From: Symsagittifera roscoffensis
Taxonomy: Eukaryota > Xenacoelomorpha > Acoela > Convolutidae
Assembly: GCF_963678635.1 (NCBI RefSeq)
Contig: NC_087070.1
Coordinates: 14,139,840-14,203,839 of the forward strand
Direction: 5' to 3'
DNA: 64,000 bases
In this document: piece after piece, positions 35,906 to 47,974 of the stretch
Position numbering within the stretch: position 1 is the first letter of the stretch
How the letters are laid out: every line of letters starts with the position of its first letter
The notes under the pieces: model-generated
The model's database searches: none
Told to the model about the DNA's origin: nothing
What the model saw: the letters and a program-made list of their open reading frames with translations, nothing else
Program-made: the position numbers and the translations under genes

Positions 35906-35915
35906 ACCAGTCCGG
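35868..35915 (+). repeat. tRNA-like box A segment next to the integrase remnant
   Basis: TTGGCCGAGTGGTCTAGAGC matches the D-arm/box A of tRNA-Leu or tRNA-Ser very well, but no anticodon arm, box B or acceptor stem follows. It is a fragment, not a tRNA gene. Confidence 0.35.
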
Positions 35916-36179
35916 CATAGTTTTGTGTCCAAGTTTTAATATATTGAAAAAGGGGATTATATCCTATTTTAACCGTTTTTGCTTCAAATTCAGTTCAGCC
36001 TTGACCAATTTTCATATCAATTTCAGCGCAGATTATTGGTGAACTTATGAACCTGCTTTATAGCAAGTTTTCGAGGGAATTATCAACATTGCCGATGAAC
36101 TTTGTATTGTCGAGATTACGAATTTATTGTTGACGTTTCGGTTTTAACTCATAAAACTGAGATTACACGCACAACTACA

Positions 36180-37280
36180 TTGAACAAGACTTGCACTTTT
36201 AACTTCAATGAAAGTTGTTTAGAGCCTATAGAAATTCCAATATGAAACAGCAAACAGAAATCTTTGAGCAGGTACAAGTTAAGCCGAAAAAAAAATTTAA
36301 TACAAATTTTAAAAGAAAGTCCCCCTTAAACTACCTTTAATGAGATTGGCACTAGTAATTTCAATAAAAATTGCTGACAGAACAAGAAAAATCTATCATA
36401 AGACGCCAAAAAAAAATCGTTGAGCAGACAATGTAGACGAAAAAATTTTTTTAATTTTTTCAAATTTTTTTTCACAATATTTAAGCATCCCCCTCGAAGT
36501 AGATTAAACAACACTTGCACTTGTAACTTCAATCAAAGTTGCTTACAAAATAAATAAATCCAAGTGGGACAGCTAAAGACGACAATTTTTGAGCAGACAC
36601 AAGTTGAGCCGGAAAAAATGATTTAAAAAATTGTTCTAGAAAATTCAAAATACCCCTCAAAATATATTAAGCAACACTTGCACTAGGAACTTTAATGAAA
36701 AGTACTTACAGAGCAAGACAAAAACCAAGATAAGACAACTAAGACGACAATTTCTTAGCATACAAGTTGAGCCGAAAAAAAAGATTTGATAATAAGTTTC
36801 TTAAAAATTCAAGTCCCCCTCTGAAAGAACCATTAAAATCCAAGGTGAGACAACTAAGCCGACGATTTTTGACAAGACGCAAGTTGAGGCTAAAAAAAAG
36901 AAAAGAATCCTTTTATAATTTTCAAGTCCACCTGAATCTATGATAAACAAGACTGGCAATGGTAGTTTCAAAAAAAAGTTGCTTACAGAACAAGAAACTT
37001 CTGAGACAAGACAACAAAGCCGACAATCTTTGAAGAGACACAAGTTGAGCCAAAAAATGATTTCAATAAAACAATTTAAAAACTTTGAAGCCCCCCTCAC
37101 TGGAAATACATTTAACAATACTTGCATTTGTAATTTCAACTTCAAGAAAACTCCAGATAAGACAGCTAAGCATACAATCTTTGAGTAGACACATTTTGAG
37201 CCCAAATAAGTGATTTAAAGGAAAAAAGGTCCAAGTTCCCCATGAAACTACGTTGAAAAACACTTGCACTTGTCAGTCTG
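36180..37280. repeat. ~160-bp satellite array, about seven units
   Basis: Units recur at about 36187, 36346, 36511, 36672, 36830 (shortened), 36950, 37118 and 37260. Each runs CACTTGCACTTG, TTCAATGAAAGTTGCTTACA, ACAAG, AAGACAACTAAG, TTTGAGCAGACAC, AAGTTGAGCCGAAAAAA and a CCCCCT patch. Units differ by 15-30%, so this is an old array. Pieces also occur at 32.9-33.2, 33.5 and 37.55 kb. Confidence 0.7.
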
Positions 37281-37605
37281 ACAATTCAAATTTTACCGGA
37301 AAAAGTATGCCATAGGAAAAAAATTGAGCAATAAAATTGGTTGAAGTTCAAAAATTTTATATTATAGTTCAACCAACCTGATTTCTTCAAGTTAAAAAAA
37401 AATTTCCGGTAAAAGTTTCACTAAACCGACAAAACACAAGCCGAAATCAATTAGGCCGAATAAAAATTTCTAAGCGTATTAAAAAAGAAAAAAACTTAAA
37501 ATACACCACTCATGGTTAGCAAATTTACAAACTGAAGAAGTTAATCAACGACACTTGAAATTACAATGAAAACTGCTTGCAAAGCAAAAAACATGCGCTC
37601 AAAAA

Positions 37606-37690
37606 AACAAGGTGCGGCCTGGACTCGAACCCAAGACCATAGGGAGCAACGAAAACTGCATTACCTTCAGACTAATTGGGAAGGGGCCTA
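37606..37690 (-). repeat. tRNA-derived SINE head, best-preserved copy
   Basis: On the minus strand from ~37685 the sequence shows TTAGTCTGAAGGTAATGC (box A region) and, about 35 nt on, GGGTTCGAGTCC, an exact box B. The 5' end does not pair with the GCCGCACC at the 3' side, which rules out a functional tRNA cloverleaf. Degenerate relatives lie at 9955-10030, 24475-24530 and 33606-33621, all on the same strand. Confidence 0.55.
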
Positions 37691-37699
37691 GAAATTGCT

Positions 37700-38570
37700 G
37701 CAGTTTGATAATAAAGCAACATCAAATGTGTAAGAATAGTTGTTTACGGGGAAAAAATCTCGTTCCCGATTTCATCCTCCTTGCTCATTGCAAAGAAAAA
37801 TGTGAAAATTGAGGTCGATAAAAAATTGATAGATTTGCCTGTAAAAATCAACGGCTGAAATTCAGACAAAGTGAGAAATCTTCTCACTTAATCAATTTGA
37901 GGAGCAGATTGTTTACTTAATTAGAAGTATTATTTTTCGGGCAAAAAGAATTCAGCATTTTGCATGTTGGCTTTACTGCTTAAATTTTATATTTAATTTT
38001 GGGGGATATCGTTGACATGGCTAGTTTAGGGAGAAGATTGTTCAGGCGGGCCTTCAATTGAATATAACTTACATTTTTAAACGACACGCCCTTAAAAGTC
38101 CTAAATGCGCCACTGTCAGTAGACGACCTTCTTGGTTAACTTATGAGATCTTCTGGTCTTTGACTCTGCGCAGCTGGCTCAATGTAAAAAGCAGTCGTCA
38201 GTTAAAAATCGCATTTACGCTCAGAAGTACAAGTAATAGAAGCTTTCGAAGTATAAATATATAAATATCAACTTTAACTTTCAGGAATATCAAACATACC
38301 AAAATAACTATCAGTAAAATACCTAATCAACAAATTCAATTGCAGAATTGAGAGAATAACTTTCAGGTTGCTAAAAAGCTTTACACCATCCGTTATACAA
38401 TATTCAGAATGCGCAAATCTGACATTCATTTCATAATTGTTAAATTATAAGAGTTGTGATAACATAGTTCCACAGAGCACACAACCCGGAAAGCAACGAC
38501 ATTATATTATAACTGCACTTACAACTTTCAACATAAAATATTATTCGCCCGAAGTCACAGTCACTTTCCC
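37700..38570. other. Gene-less stretch downstream of the acyltransferase gene
   Basis: No coding signal. The 3' untranslated region of the minus-strand GPAT-like gene must lie in its right part, but I cannot place the polyadenylation site. Confidence 0.35.
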
Positions 38571-38572
38571 TC

Positions 38573-41003
38573 TCATAGCAGCTTTAGTTTATTTGAGTCG
38601 GCAATATTCATAGCTGCTTCGTCACCTTTTTCCACTATCTCGTTATTGTTGTTCTGCCCGACTTGTGTTAATTTTTTCTCTTCCTTACTAGATGGAATAT
38701 CTAGACCAAGTAGGTTATTACACGAAGTGCGAGTGTGAGCTTGTGCGAATGTGCGTTGCTTCAGCTTGTCCAGATGAAGTGGGTTGACCTTGCTCCGCTT
38801 CAGGTTCCCGTCCCATTCGAGGTCGACCAGACCGCCTCTGGTGGCAATGAGACGCTTCACTCTGTAGGCGAACGACACCACATCTTCGCCCGGCAGTCTT
38901 CTCGCAGCAGGCAGGTACCACACATCACACACTATGGCCCAACTGGTCATCATGTAGAGCACATACCTGCACACAGCCACAATCACAATCACACAATGCA
39001 ACTTCGAAACGAACAAACATCACAAGCATCGGTTAGACTTCGTTTTCAAAGTAATAGTTTACAATTTAAGAAGCCACCCACTTTTAAATTTAGAAATCTC
39101 CGAATACCATTGCTCATGTAGCCATAGTTCCCGAATTTGACTATCAATTACTGTATGCACAAACTGTTCAATTCTTCAGGTGAATGATTTTCTGAATCTT
39201 TTTGACGATTTTAACTCTTTCACCATCACTTTTCCTTTGGCCCGTATTGTAAAAAAATTTGACATATTAATTTTGACATATGGCCCGTATTGTAAAAAAA
39301 TAAAATTGATCAATTTTCAAACAATTCTGAAAATGACAGATGACAGCAGGTGGCAACTGACCTGAGCATTGAGTGTTTGGATGAGTTCCAGAAGGCGTCT
39401 CCGAATCTGGCGTCGTACTTGATGGCCACCGGGTACACGAGGTCGCTGTACTCGAAGCTACCCTTGCGGAACATCATAACTGAGGTGTTGTTGATACAGG
39501 TACCCTCTGGGAAGATCAGGATTGGAGTGCGAGTGGGATCCGAGGCATGTTCGGCCACCCTGACGAAGAGAAGAACACACATGAGAACAAGAGTATCCAT
39601 TACTAATCTGACACGCTATACTAACTTTTTTTATAATTTGCCCAAATCTATTAGTAACTATTAGTAAAAAAAAAAATCTAATATTTTGGCCCATTTGACA
39701 GCTATACATTTGATAGTGCAAAAGGAGAAATGAGCTGAGCGTTCATTGTTAAAGAAAGAGTCTGTCTATCTGGCAGACTGAGTGAGTGAGTGAGTAGTGG
39801 AGGTGGTGTTGTGTTTCAGCACTTGTTGCTCACTTACTTCTTGATCACACCTTCTCGGTCACTTTTCTGACTCCTCTCGAACCACACGTGACTGGCCAGG
39901 CGCGACATCGCATTCTGCATGAAGCCGGTGAAGCCTCCGTGTCGTTGTCCGATGAGGACGTAGCAGTTGTCACAGGAGAGAATGAGGGCGTCAATGGGAG
40001 ACGTGTGATTGGCCACACACACTCCGCCCCCTGTCGGCAGATTGTCTCGATCGTGGAAGCGCACGATGGCCGAGAAGCCGCGACACAACACCCGATAGCT
40101 CATCAGGCTAAGTCTCTTGGACAGAGCGTCCTTCAACTTGGATTGAGGAATGAATGAGACTATTAGAGTGCAGTTAGCATAAGTTCCTATGCCAATTACG
40201 AAGATTATAGCACGAACCGGAAACATAATCAAGTAGCGGAACAGAAAGCCGAAGAACCAGATCAAACTTAACCGAAAGCCCATGTCATGTTTATAGATAT
40301 GGTTGGTCCTCGTGAGAAAATTCCACGATTTCAGTTCCTCTGCCTGAAACCTCTGCGTGACGTCATCTTGCACTATGCTGTCAACTCCCGCTTTGATGTA
40401 GAAGGAAATGTCACTCAAGTCGAAACGCTGATCGGTAAGGAGTCTTTCGTAGCAGGGCTCGTATAACTTACGAGCATACTCGGCCAAACCCACCGACCCT
40501 TTCTTGTCAATGATTCTGGCATAGTCGCTGTTCAGATTACTGTTTTCTGATTCCTGAGTAGCTGCTGAAAGTGCCGCAACATCTTCCACATGAGAAGTTT
40601 CAGATAAGTCATCAACAGTCCCTCTTTTATCCTGCTTCTCATTGGCTGAAATTTCTTCTCCATACTCATTGGCTGAGTTGGCCCATTCTGCACTGTCCGA
40701 ATGAACAATTTTAGCACCATTTGATGAAACTGATTCAGTTTCTTCTAGAACAATCTCGTCACTTTCTGAATCATTGTCGACAACGGACTGCTGTTGCAGT
40801 TTATGATTCCTCGAAACTTTCCGTCTACCCCAGTCAAAAAAGAAAAGAAGAAACTTGACATAGATGTTTAGAAATCCCAAAGACACGTTAAAAGCTGCAG
40901 GAATCAGGATAAAAACATAGACCAAAATAGACGCATAGATAAAAATTGAGATGATTATGTATAAGTTGGTGAAATCTTCACGCGTTGCATACAGGTAATG
41001 CAT
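38573..41003 (-). CDS. GPAT3/4-like glycerol-3-phosphate acyltransferase, three exons
   Basis: The enzyme transfers an acyl chain from acyl-CoA to sn-glycerol-3-phosphate at the ER membrane, the first step of glycerolipid synthesis. The exons are 41003-39838, 39559-39362 and 38966-38573. Introns have GTAAGT and GTCAGT donors and CAG acceptors, and phase is kept at both junctions (phase 2). The predicted product is 585 residues. Residues 12-57 are hydrophobic (N-terminal membrane anchor), ~242-287 form a second hydrophobic region, and HTSPID at 333-338 is the H-x4-D catalytic motif. WFERS follows, then FPEGT at 405-409 binds substrate, then VYPVAIKYD and FGDAFWNSS. After the second junction come MMTSWAIVCDVWYLP and GGLVDLEWDG. 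These blocks match vertebrate GPAT3/GPAT4 closely. An acidic, Ser-rich insertion of ~100 residues (62-165) makes it longer than the usual ~440-460. Assignment to GPAT3 versus GPAT4 is not possible here. Confidence 0.93.
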
Positions 41004-42470
41004 TTTCTATCCCCAGAATAATTACCCAAAGTCAGTCATAATCTGAAACAACATTTTAATTTATTACCGCCTGGATATAAAAGGAAACATTGGCAAGTAG
41101 TGGTGACACCGAGTGATCGAACGTTCGTTCGACGAAAAACCTTGAAGGCTCTCGCGGATGTTCGGTTCTATTTGACCTGCATGTTATTGAGTATCCAAGA
41201 CTCACTTCTTTGGCTAGGAACATCTTCTTCATTCCATTCTCGAGTACTTCTATCTGGATGGTGTTTTCAGCACTGCAGGAAACGTTGTTACCAAGAAAAG
41301 GGCAACACTTACTGCAGATTGTGTAACATGCAAAGTATTCTGCAAGAAATTTGGAAACTTTTCATTTAAATATAGATTTTTTCAAGAATATCGAAAAAAC
41401 CAATGAAATACCGAGTGTTCGAATATTGTTGACGAACATTCGAAGGCCATTTTTGAATGAATGTTGCAGCACTATTGGTAAGAAATCCTTCGACTATTAA
41501 CCATATTTGCATTCTATTAAGAATCAACAGTTGAGTCAATATTGGTAGAAAACAAACAGAACTGAGGTCAGACGGAATCATTTGAGGAAGATTGATTCAG
41601 TCGGAGGTTGCATTTCAATCATACAAATGACACTTTGGAGATCCAAAGCCCAGGTAGAAGATCAAACAACTTTAGAGTATCAATTAAACTCCATGTTCCC
41701 ACAGGTGGACCTGAAAAGGAGGTCTATCTAAGGGTGTGCACCAAGGCTACCCTCATAAATCAATCAATGATTCCATTGCGCCCAAGGAATATGGGCGCCC
41801 TCCTTGCCATCGGCAGCACTATCAACCACCATCTACTTTTTTTTTTAAAAAAAGGCCCTTTCTTTATTTCAATACCACCCCTCCGGAAAATCATTAATTC
41901 ATCCTCTGAAGATGCGCATTTTATTATCTTTTTTATTATTGAAACACGACTGCAAGGGCTTCAATGTGATGTTTCACTTCACTTCATCTGAGTTTTAATT
42001 CACGTACTTGATTTCATCAAGCTTCCGCCCCATTTCAGTGTTCATTGGCAGCAAATCACGAACAATAATTAGCAGTTAAGGTTGTCGCTGTTTAGGCGAC
42101 GTTGCCATCGTTTCAAAGATTTGGGTTTTATAAGAGCGGGTTATTCATTCTGGAGAACTGAAAGATTAAAATGATTTGCAAGCGTCTTAGCACTCCGCGT
42201 TTTTGCAAAGATTATTTTAGTACTTCTGAGTATGCAGACTGATGTAGTCCCAGTCCTCCTCCCCCCTCTCCTTCGACTCTGTACGCGTCAACGTCGCTAT
42301 TTTAAATTGGCGAGCAACCAGATCGGAGCTGTGCAAGGGTTGCCCTGGATAGGAGAGCAGACCCCGTTTTCAGTTCAGACTCATCCTGTTTTATGCTTCC
42401 GAGTTTATTTCGCGTGACACTGTTTCGGATTCAGTCTACATTTCTTTCACTGTGATGGTAGTGTGTGCAT
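41004..42470. other. Upstream region of the GPAT-like gene, no further gene supported
   Basis: The promoter and 5' untranslated region of the acyltransferase gene should lie at the left side, but I see no clear TATA box or other signal. Frames of up to 127 codons (41608-41991, plus) have no recognisable features. Confidence 0.35.
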
Positions 42471-42475
42471 TATAG

Positions 42476-43085
42476 TTCCGACCATTTGAAAAATGGGGAG
42501 GAACTTTGTTTTCGGGTGTTTTAGTTTTTTGTTTTCCATGCAAAACCATCTACCACGGATAATCATCGGAGAAAGTTGAGTGATATATCAAATTAAAGCC
42601 CTTATAATCTTGATTGGAACGACATTAAAAAGTTTCGAACAAAAACCCCAGTGTCGAGTAAACCCAGTTCGAAAATTTTGGTTTTTCGTCTTTATTGGCG
42701 CGATTACAATAGCTTATTTTACTGGCTTAAAAGCTTAAATTAAAACTTAACAATTTAGTTTTACTTGAGCTATGTTAGTTTTTTTTAGTATTTTACCGCT
42801 TTTCGGAATCAAAAATTTCAATAAACTGCAAAAATTTTTGACAAAATTACATTTTCTTAAATTTTTTTTTTTCGTTTTTCTAGTCATTTTTCTGCAAAAA
42901 TTGTTTTTTATTTTATTTATTTTACTACGACTGTCGAATATGCCTAATCTCGTTTTTCATTCAGATCCTTTAATCACACCACGCCGAAACAAAACGAAAC
43001 TAATTTTAAAAAAAACTTATTTTAAGACTATGGTCGATGCCTTGTGCTACTTGCACAGTAACCGGCTATCCTTGTTACAATTGTA
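42476..43085 (+). mobile_element. Sister copy of the satellite-carrying element, unexpanded
   Basis: Homologous to 28494-29665 on both sides of the satellite position. The satellite is reduced to about one unit (ATTACAATAGCTTATTTTA and GGCTTAAAAGCTTAA, 42702-42737). The right end has CTACTTGCACAGTAACCGG, identical to the sister copy. An inverted fragment of this right end (GTGCAAGTAGCACAG followed by AGTTCCGACCA) occurs at 43676-43706. Confidence 0.6.
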
Positions 43086-46000
43086 AAGATGCATAGCAAC
43101 GTGAGGGCCCATTTACAAGAGGGGATTCAGTTCACAAAACTGCGCCGTTGCGATTAAGATATAGCAGTGAGTATCCGATAAAATCTGTCTATGAAAACCG
43201 GGGAAACTAAAAGTCTTGTTCTAATTCGTTTGTGAGCTTGAGTGCCTGAAAAATGCCCGCCACTGCTTCAAAAAAATAAGAGCTCAAGAGGCGGTTTGTT
43301 TTCTTGCCGATAAATAGACGTTACAAAACTAAAGCTTTTGGAAGCAACCAATCCGTCTTTGACATTTTGAGATAACCCTTGCGACGCAGGTTTGGCGTTT
43401 TAAACACTTTTCCGGATTTTTAATCGTTTTTTTTTCAATCATGACTGTTAAAAAAAAACGTTAAACTTATGGCACGTCAAAATGATTCAATGAGCTAGTC
43501 AAAAAAACTGCAGCATTTTAGAATACAAAAACAAATTTTGCTGCCTTTTTCTCCGGTCGAGACTTTTTACGTTAAGAGACGCCGTTTATTATCATGTGGT
43601 TAAATAACAAGCCATCCCTGATTTCATTCATTTATATCTAAAAAAAATTACAAGATAACATGACTAGCCAGTGGCTGTGCAAGTAGCACAGAAAGTTCCG
43701 ACCACGGTACCAAATACAAAAGACATTTTGAGCAGCTAAAAAGGAGTCAAACTAGCGTCAACTAAGATAATAGTAGCTTGTTCTCTGAAATTTAGTCCAG
43801 GAACAGAGCTATTCTGACCAGTTTTCTCAAGGCAGAGAGAACGTTTTCGATGCGTTTTTTTGGCATCCGAATCAAATGAAAGCATTGTTTGAGGTTCGAG
43901 CATTGTTTGAGGTTCCATTAAAACCAGTTCCTGGGCTGTGCTTTACATGTGGTGGAGAGAACACCAATACTTTCCATTTAGGGCATTTCACCTAAAAATG
44001 GTGCTGGAGACAAAATGAGGATTTTAGTGGGATCCAAGTGAACAATAAATCACATCGGACCACTTGCCTCCGCCTCGAACGGCGGCGGCATGTGCTGCGA
44101 CTGGCCTAATTTGTTAGTTTACAACTTACGCACATTGACTAGCACCAACTGCTATTCTGCTATTAGCTCCCTAATTGCATTCACTCGTTATTCGCACAGC
44201 TCCCTTGTGAGGAATGTGTGGCGGCCAATCTATTCTATGCACTCAGTTCACTGGACTACACTGCCAGACCCGACCCACTTTGCCAAATATCTTCTTACCA
44301 ACAATAACACCCCTGTACAAACAAATCGCTTCTTCCCTCTTCCAGATCCAGATTACCTCCCCCCTTTCTCTCTCTGTTTAATTTCCACCTGCCACAACCT
44401 GTCCAAATTGCCACCTTCTATCCCAGTTGAGGGGGATGAACAGGAGTGTGTACTGATGTAGATGAAAAGAAGCCACTAATCTTCCAACAATTTTCAATTC
44501 AGTTTAAAGTGATTCATAACTTCACTTATTTCTACTATGTTCATTCTCCCAACAAACACTACTACCCATTACGTCATAAAAAAACTACAACTTTAACAAT
44601 AATCAATTTTTTCTTTAACAAATTTATCATTAGCTTTGAAAAAGTCAATTGAAACCACTATAAGCCCAAAAAATCACCGAACACTTCAGTTTTTAGGTAA
44701 AAATCCGCACATCACTCGAATCTTCTGAAAATTCAAGGCGGTTCCCAAAAAGAATTATGTATTCTTACTTGAAATGATCCCTTCCTACTTAAGCTGATTC
44801 AACATTTCTTCAACCCTTTGAACTTGGGTGTTTTTTTTTTAATTTGTCGGCTACTTGGGGAGTGTTAAAAGCTGAACAGAACACACCGTGCTGCCGTAAT
44901 TTGTTAGGAATCTGCGGTTGAGAGAAATCTGCTTGGTAAACTGCACAGTTCACCCATGGTGTTAATAGAATCATAACATCTCACTTTATTGGGGGGTTGT
45001 GTCAATACGGCTTTTAACACACAGCTCCTCTTCCACACTCAATTCCCCCGAGGCGAGGTTGAACCCAGTGGGGAAATAGAGGAGCACTTATCTGATTGGA
45101 GTGTGTCTTCTCTAATTAACTTCCTAATTACTTCTTGTCATCTTCCCCACTCACTCTCCAACCCTCATTTGAACTATTTTTAACCGCATATTCGCCTTCT
45201 TCCTTCCACCAACCCCCAATGCATTTTTCATTGAAAGAGGCTTCTTGCGATGCAGATGAAATTTGACTGGAAGGAGGGATGGAATTTCAGTCCAATCATT
45301 AGGAACGAATTAGCAACTGTATATTACTTCTCTTCTATTCTCCTCACAAAATGTCAGCAGAGTTGATAAATACTGAATATTAGAAGTGCAAGTCATCCTT
45401 TTCACACTAAACAGTAAACACTTTACACAGGCAAACACAAGTTTACTTGACCTGTCTGTTGGCCATTTGTCAAATAATTATCATTATCATAACTTACACA
45501 ATTTCGAAAACCAGTGGCATTTTTGAACTTGTCTTAATTTCACTAAATGGAAATAAACCGAACCGGTCTTACTCATTCATTTCACAGTCTCTGTTTAATT
45601 GAGCTACCTGTTCATTTACTCTTTGTTCATTCGGTCAAGGGGGGGGGGGGGGTAAGAAATAAAAGTTCACTATCATTCAACTAGTCCATCCACGTCCTTT
45701 TTCTTCATTTGTCATGGCCAGCAGGCAAATTCATTCATTCGTTTTCTACATGAACATCTGAAAAACTAAAACCCATCTTATAATTTGACATAATTCGTGA
45801 TGATTGATGAGTAAACTATTTAAAGAATAGCTTCAACATCAACCAACTCAATTTGAAGAGGACCTTTTCATCCATGGCATGCTGGTATGTTATATGCACA
45901 GTAAAAACAAAATATTTATCCGGTTGTGACAACCTCAAAAACAGAAATAGACGAGCAAATCTCAAATCTGATTTCGCTCATAATAATTTGCCCACTTTCT

Positions 46001-46405
46001 ATAGCTGACGTTCTTTTTGCATCACATTTGGGCTCTCTCACTTATAATGTGCTGAGAATGAACTTAGGACAGTAGTGGCGGATGTGATGTAAGATACACT
46101 GCAATAACTGGTGGCTCAATAGTTACAAAAGAAGAAGGCTCGCTGCTGCTTCTGCTGCTGCTGCTTATGATGATGATCAAGTGAGGAGAGGAGGCTAACA
46201 GCTTCTTCATTGGCATAACTCGAGTGTAGACTAACTACTACTAGTAATAATTGAGTTGCAGCTAACTAAGTTATCACGCCACACGAACCACTCACCACAT
46301 TTGTCACCATTCTCAAAAAGCCCAAGTCTATTTTTACAATTATCAAAACCGATTAACAGAGAAAACAATCATGTTACTTCAACTTTCCTCTTTGAAATTT
46401 GAATC
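43086..46405. other. Mostly unique non-coding DNA
   Basis: No supported gene. It contains the inverted MITE fragment at 43676-43706, a 14-base G run at about 45640-45653, and a (CTG/CTT)n patch followed by ATGATGATG at 46141-46176. Frames are short and featureless. The less repetitive character suggests intron or intergenic host sequence. Confidence 0.4.
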
Positions 46406-46414
46406 AAACCGATT

Positions 46415-46592
46415 GGGGTTTAGGAACTTAAACGACAGGAAACTAGACGATCAGAAAATAACGGAATTTAGACAATAACTTGCGTGCAAATTGCGTGAAA
46501 CTTGTTTACAGACTTATATTAACTTTTGGCTGAGTAAATACTGGTTGTCCGTAAATTCCGTTTCTTTACGGTCGTCTAATTTCCTAGGCCCC
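46415..46592. mobile_element. 178-bp MITE with 22-bp terminal inverted repeats and 9-bp target duplication
   Basis: The left end begins GGGGTTTAGGAA and the right end, read in reverse, begins GGGGCCTAGGAA; 18 of the first 22 positions agree. The repeats continue imperfectly with GGAATTTA...GACAA. AAACCGATT stands immediately outside both ends (46406-46414 and 46593-46601), a perfect 9-bp duplication. The size, lack of coding capacity and 9-bp duplication fit a Mutator-like non-autonomous element. Confidence 0.75.
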
Positions 46593-47751
46593 AAACCGAT
46601 TACAAGGCTCAAAAAAAACAAATTCTTCAAATAGTTTTGAATCTTTTTTTTTGTTCAATGATTCAGCTGTTGAAAACATCAGACACTTAGTTATTGGTTA
46701 GACCAGTACGAAGTGAACAATTTCTTACTGCTGAAAAGCCTTCTCAGTTGACACTATTTCGGCAGCCATACACGCTTCCCTCCCTCACCATTTAGTATGG
46801 TCCTTTGAAATCCGGCCTTCCGGCTCTAATCAAAACTACACTTCCTTTCTCCTTCTTTGAAAAAAAAAGAGAAAAAAGAGAGAAAACTAACCCTCATCAT
46901 TAAGCCCAGTTGTTCCATTTCAATTTACCAATTCTTTACTACCACTTTGGTACTGTATTTTGTAGTATTACTAGTCTAGCATGCACTTGAAGGTGGTCGG
47001 GCGGGAGGAGGTTTTTATCTCAAAGACCGACTAATCAGATTGTTGCAATGAGCCCCCAGCACAAATTTATCTTCCCAGCCGTCTGTGCTGTAATTTGCAG
47101 TACAATTGGACAAGGCCGCTTTCATACCATATGATTTCACACCCAAATTAGAACGAGAAGATCCACTTACCATCGCAGTTAATTAGGCTGGCTCCCTTTC
47201 CATTGAGACTGCGGCATTACTCCATTACAATTGTAATAGCTTCCTTTAAACCATAATATATCTTTATTACATCATAGCACATTTCGACATACAAGTGGTT
47301 ATTGAAGTGCTCTTATGTTTATAAATTCGCATCAAAAAGTGACTCTCATAGTTGAAATGACTCACACCAGTTCCATATTCCTGCACAATGAAACTCCTTC
47401 TCAGCAGAAAAGACACTCCTGAAAAAGTTTCCTCAGCTGAACTTTTCTTTTGCAAAACTTGCCCAATTTTTTGATATTTTCATTCTACCAAAATTTGATG
47501 AACAGATGAGACTACATGTGATAGATTGAATACCCGCAGCAGCTATAACTACTAGTAGTAAACAAATGTACTTCCCATTGGCCAGGCTTTGTTCAGAGAA
47601 GTTGGCCAATTAATCACACTTATCTGGACTGGTAACTAGTAGAGGATAGATAATTAATTATCAGTTGTTCGGCGGTTCAGTGTTACTTGTGTTTTTTTCT
47701 CTCTCTCTCCTGCGAATAGCGGAAGAGGAGCGACCAAAGAAGTGGAGAGGA

Positions 47752-47810
47752 GCTAGATGAACATGGTGTACAGAAGTGTGGCCACCAACAGGGCCAATGT
47801 CAAAGGAAAA
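47752..47810 (+). CDS. Candidate short first exon
   Basis: An ATG at about 47758 opens a frame MNMVYRSVATNRANVKGKRL ending at a GTCAGT donor. The composition is basic and locally GC-rich, unlike the flanks. Phase does not join to the exon at 52638, so if real it belongs to another gene or uses exons not seen here. Confidence 0.22.
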
Positions 47811-47974
47811 CGCCTCAGGTCAGTCTCCAACAAACAATAAACACATCCCACCCACCCGCACACACACACACACAAACAGTCACTTATAGACAAACATACA
47901 CGAAAGCAAACACACCCACACACAAAAAAAAACAATTACTTCAACACATTCATAAAAGAAAGCGCGCACACGCA

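Noticed and set aside
37606-37690. A functional tRNA gene
   Set aside because: Box B is exact, but the 5' end cannot pair with the 3' acceptor side and the T and anticodon stems are imperfect.
38735-39121. Plus-strand ORF opposite the last GPAT exon
   Set aside because: It is the antisense shadow of the exon encoding MMTSWAIVCDVWYLP.
39888-40157. Plus-strand ORF opposite the first GPAT exon
   Set aside because: Antisense shadow of the catalytic region, with no independent features.
44090-44461. 123-codon ORF in the 44-kb region
   Set aside because: No motif, hydrophobic pattern or splice context. The length is plausible by chance in this less AT-rich stretch.
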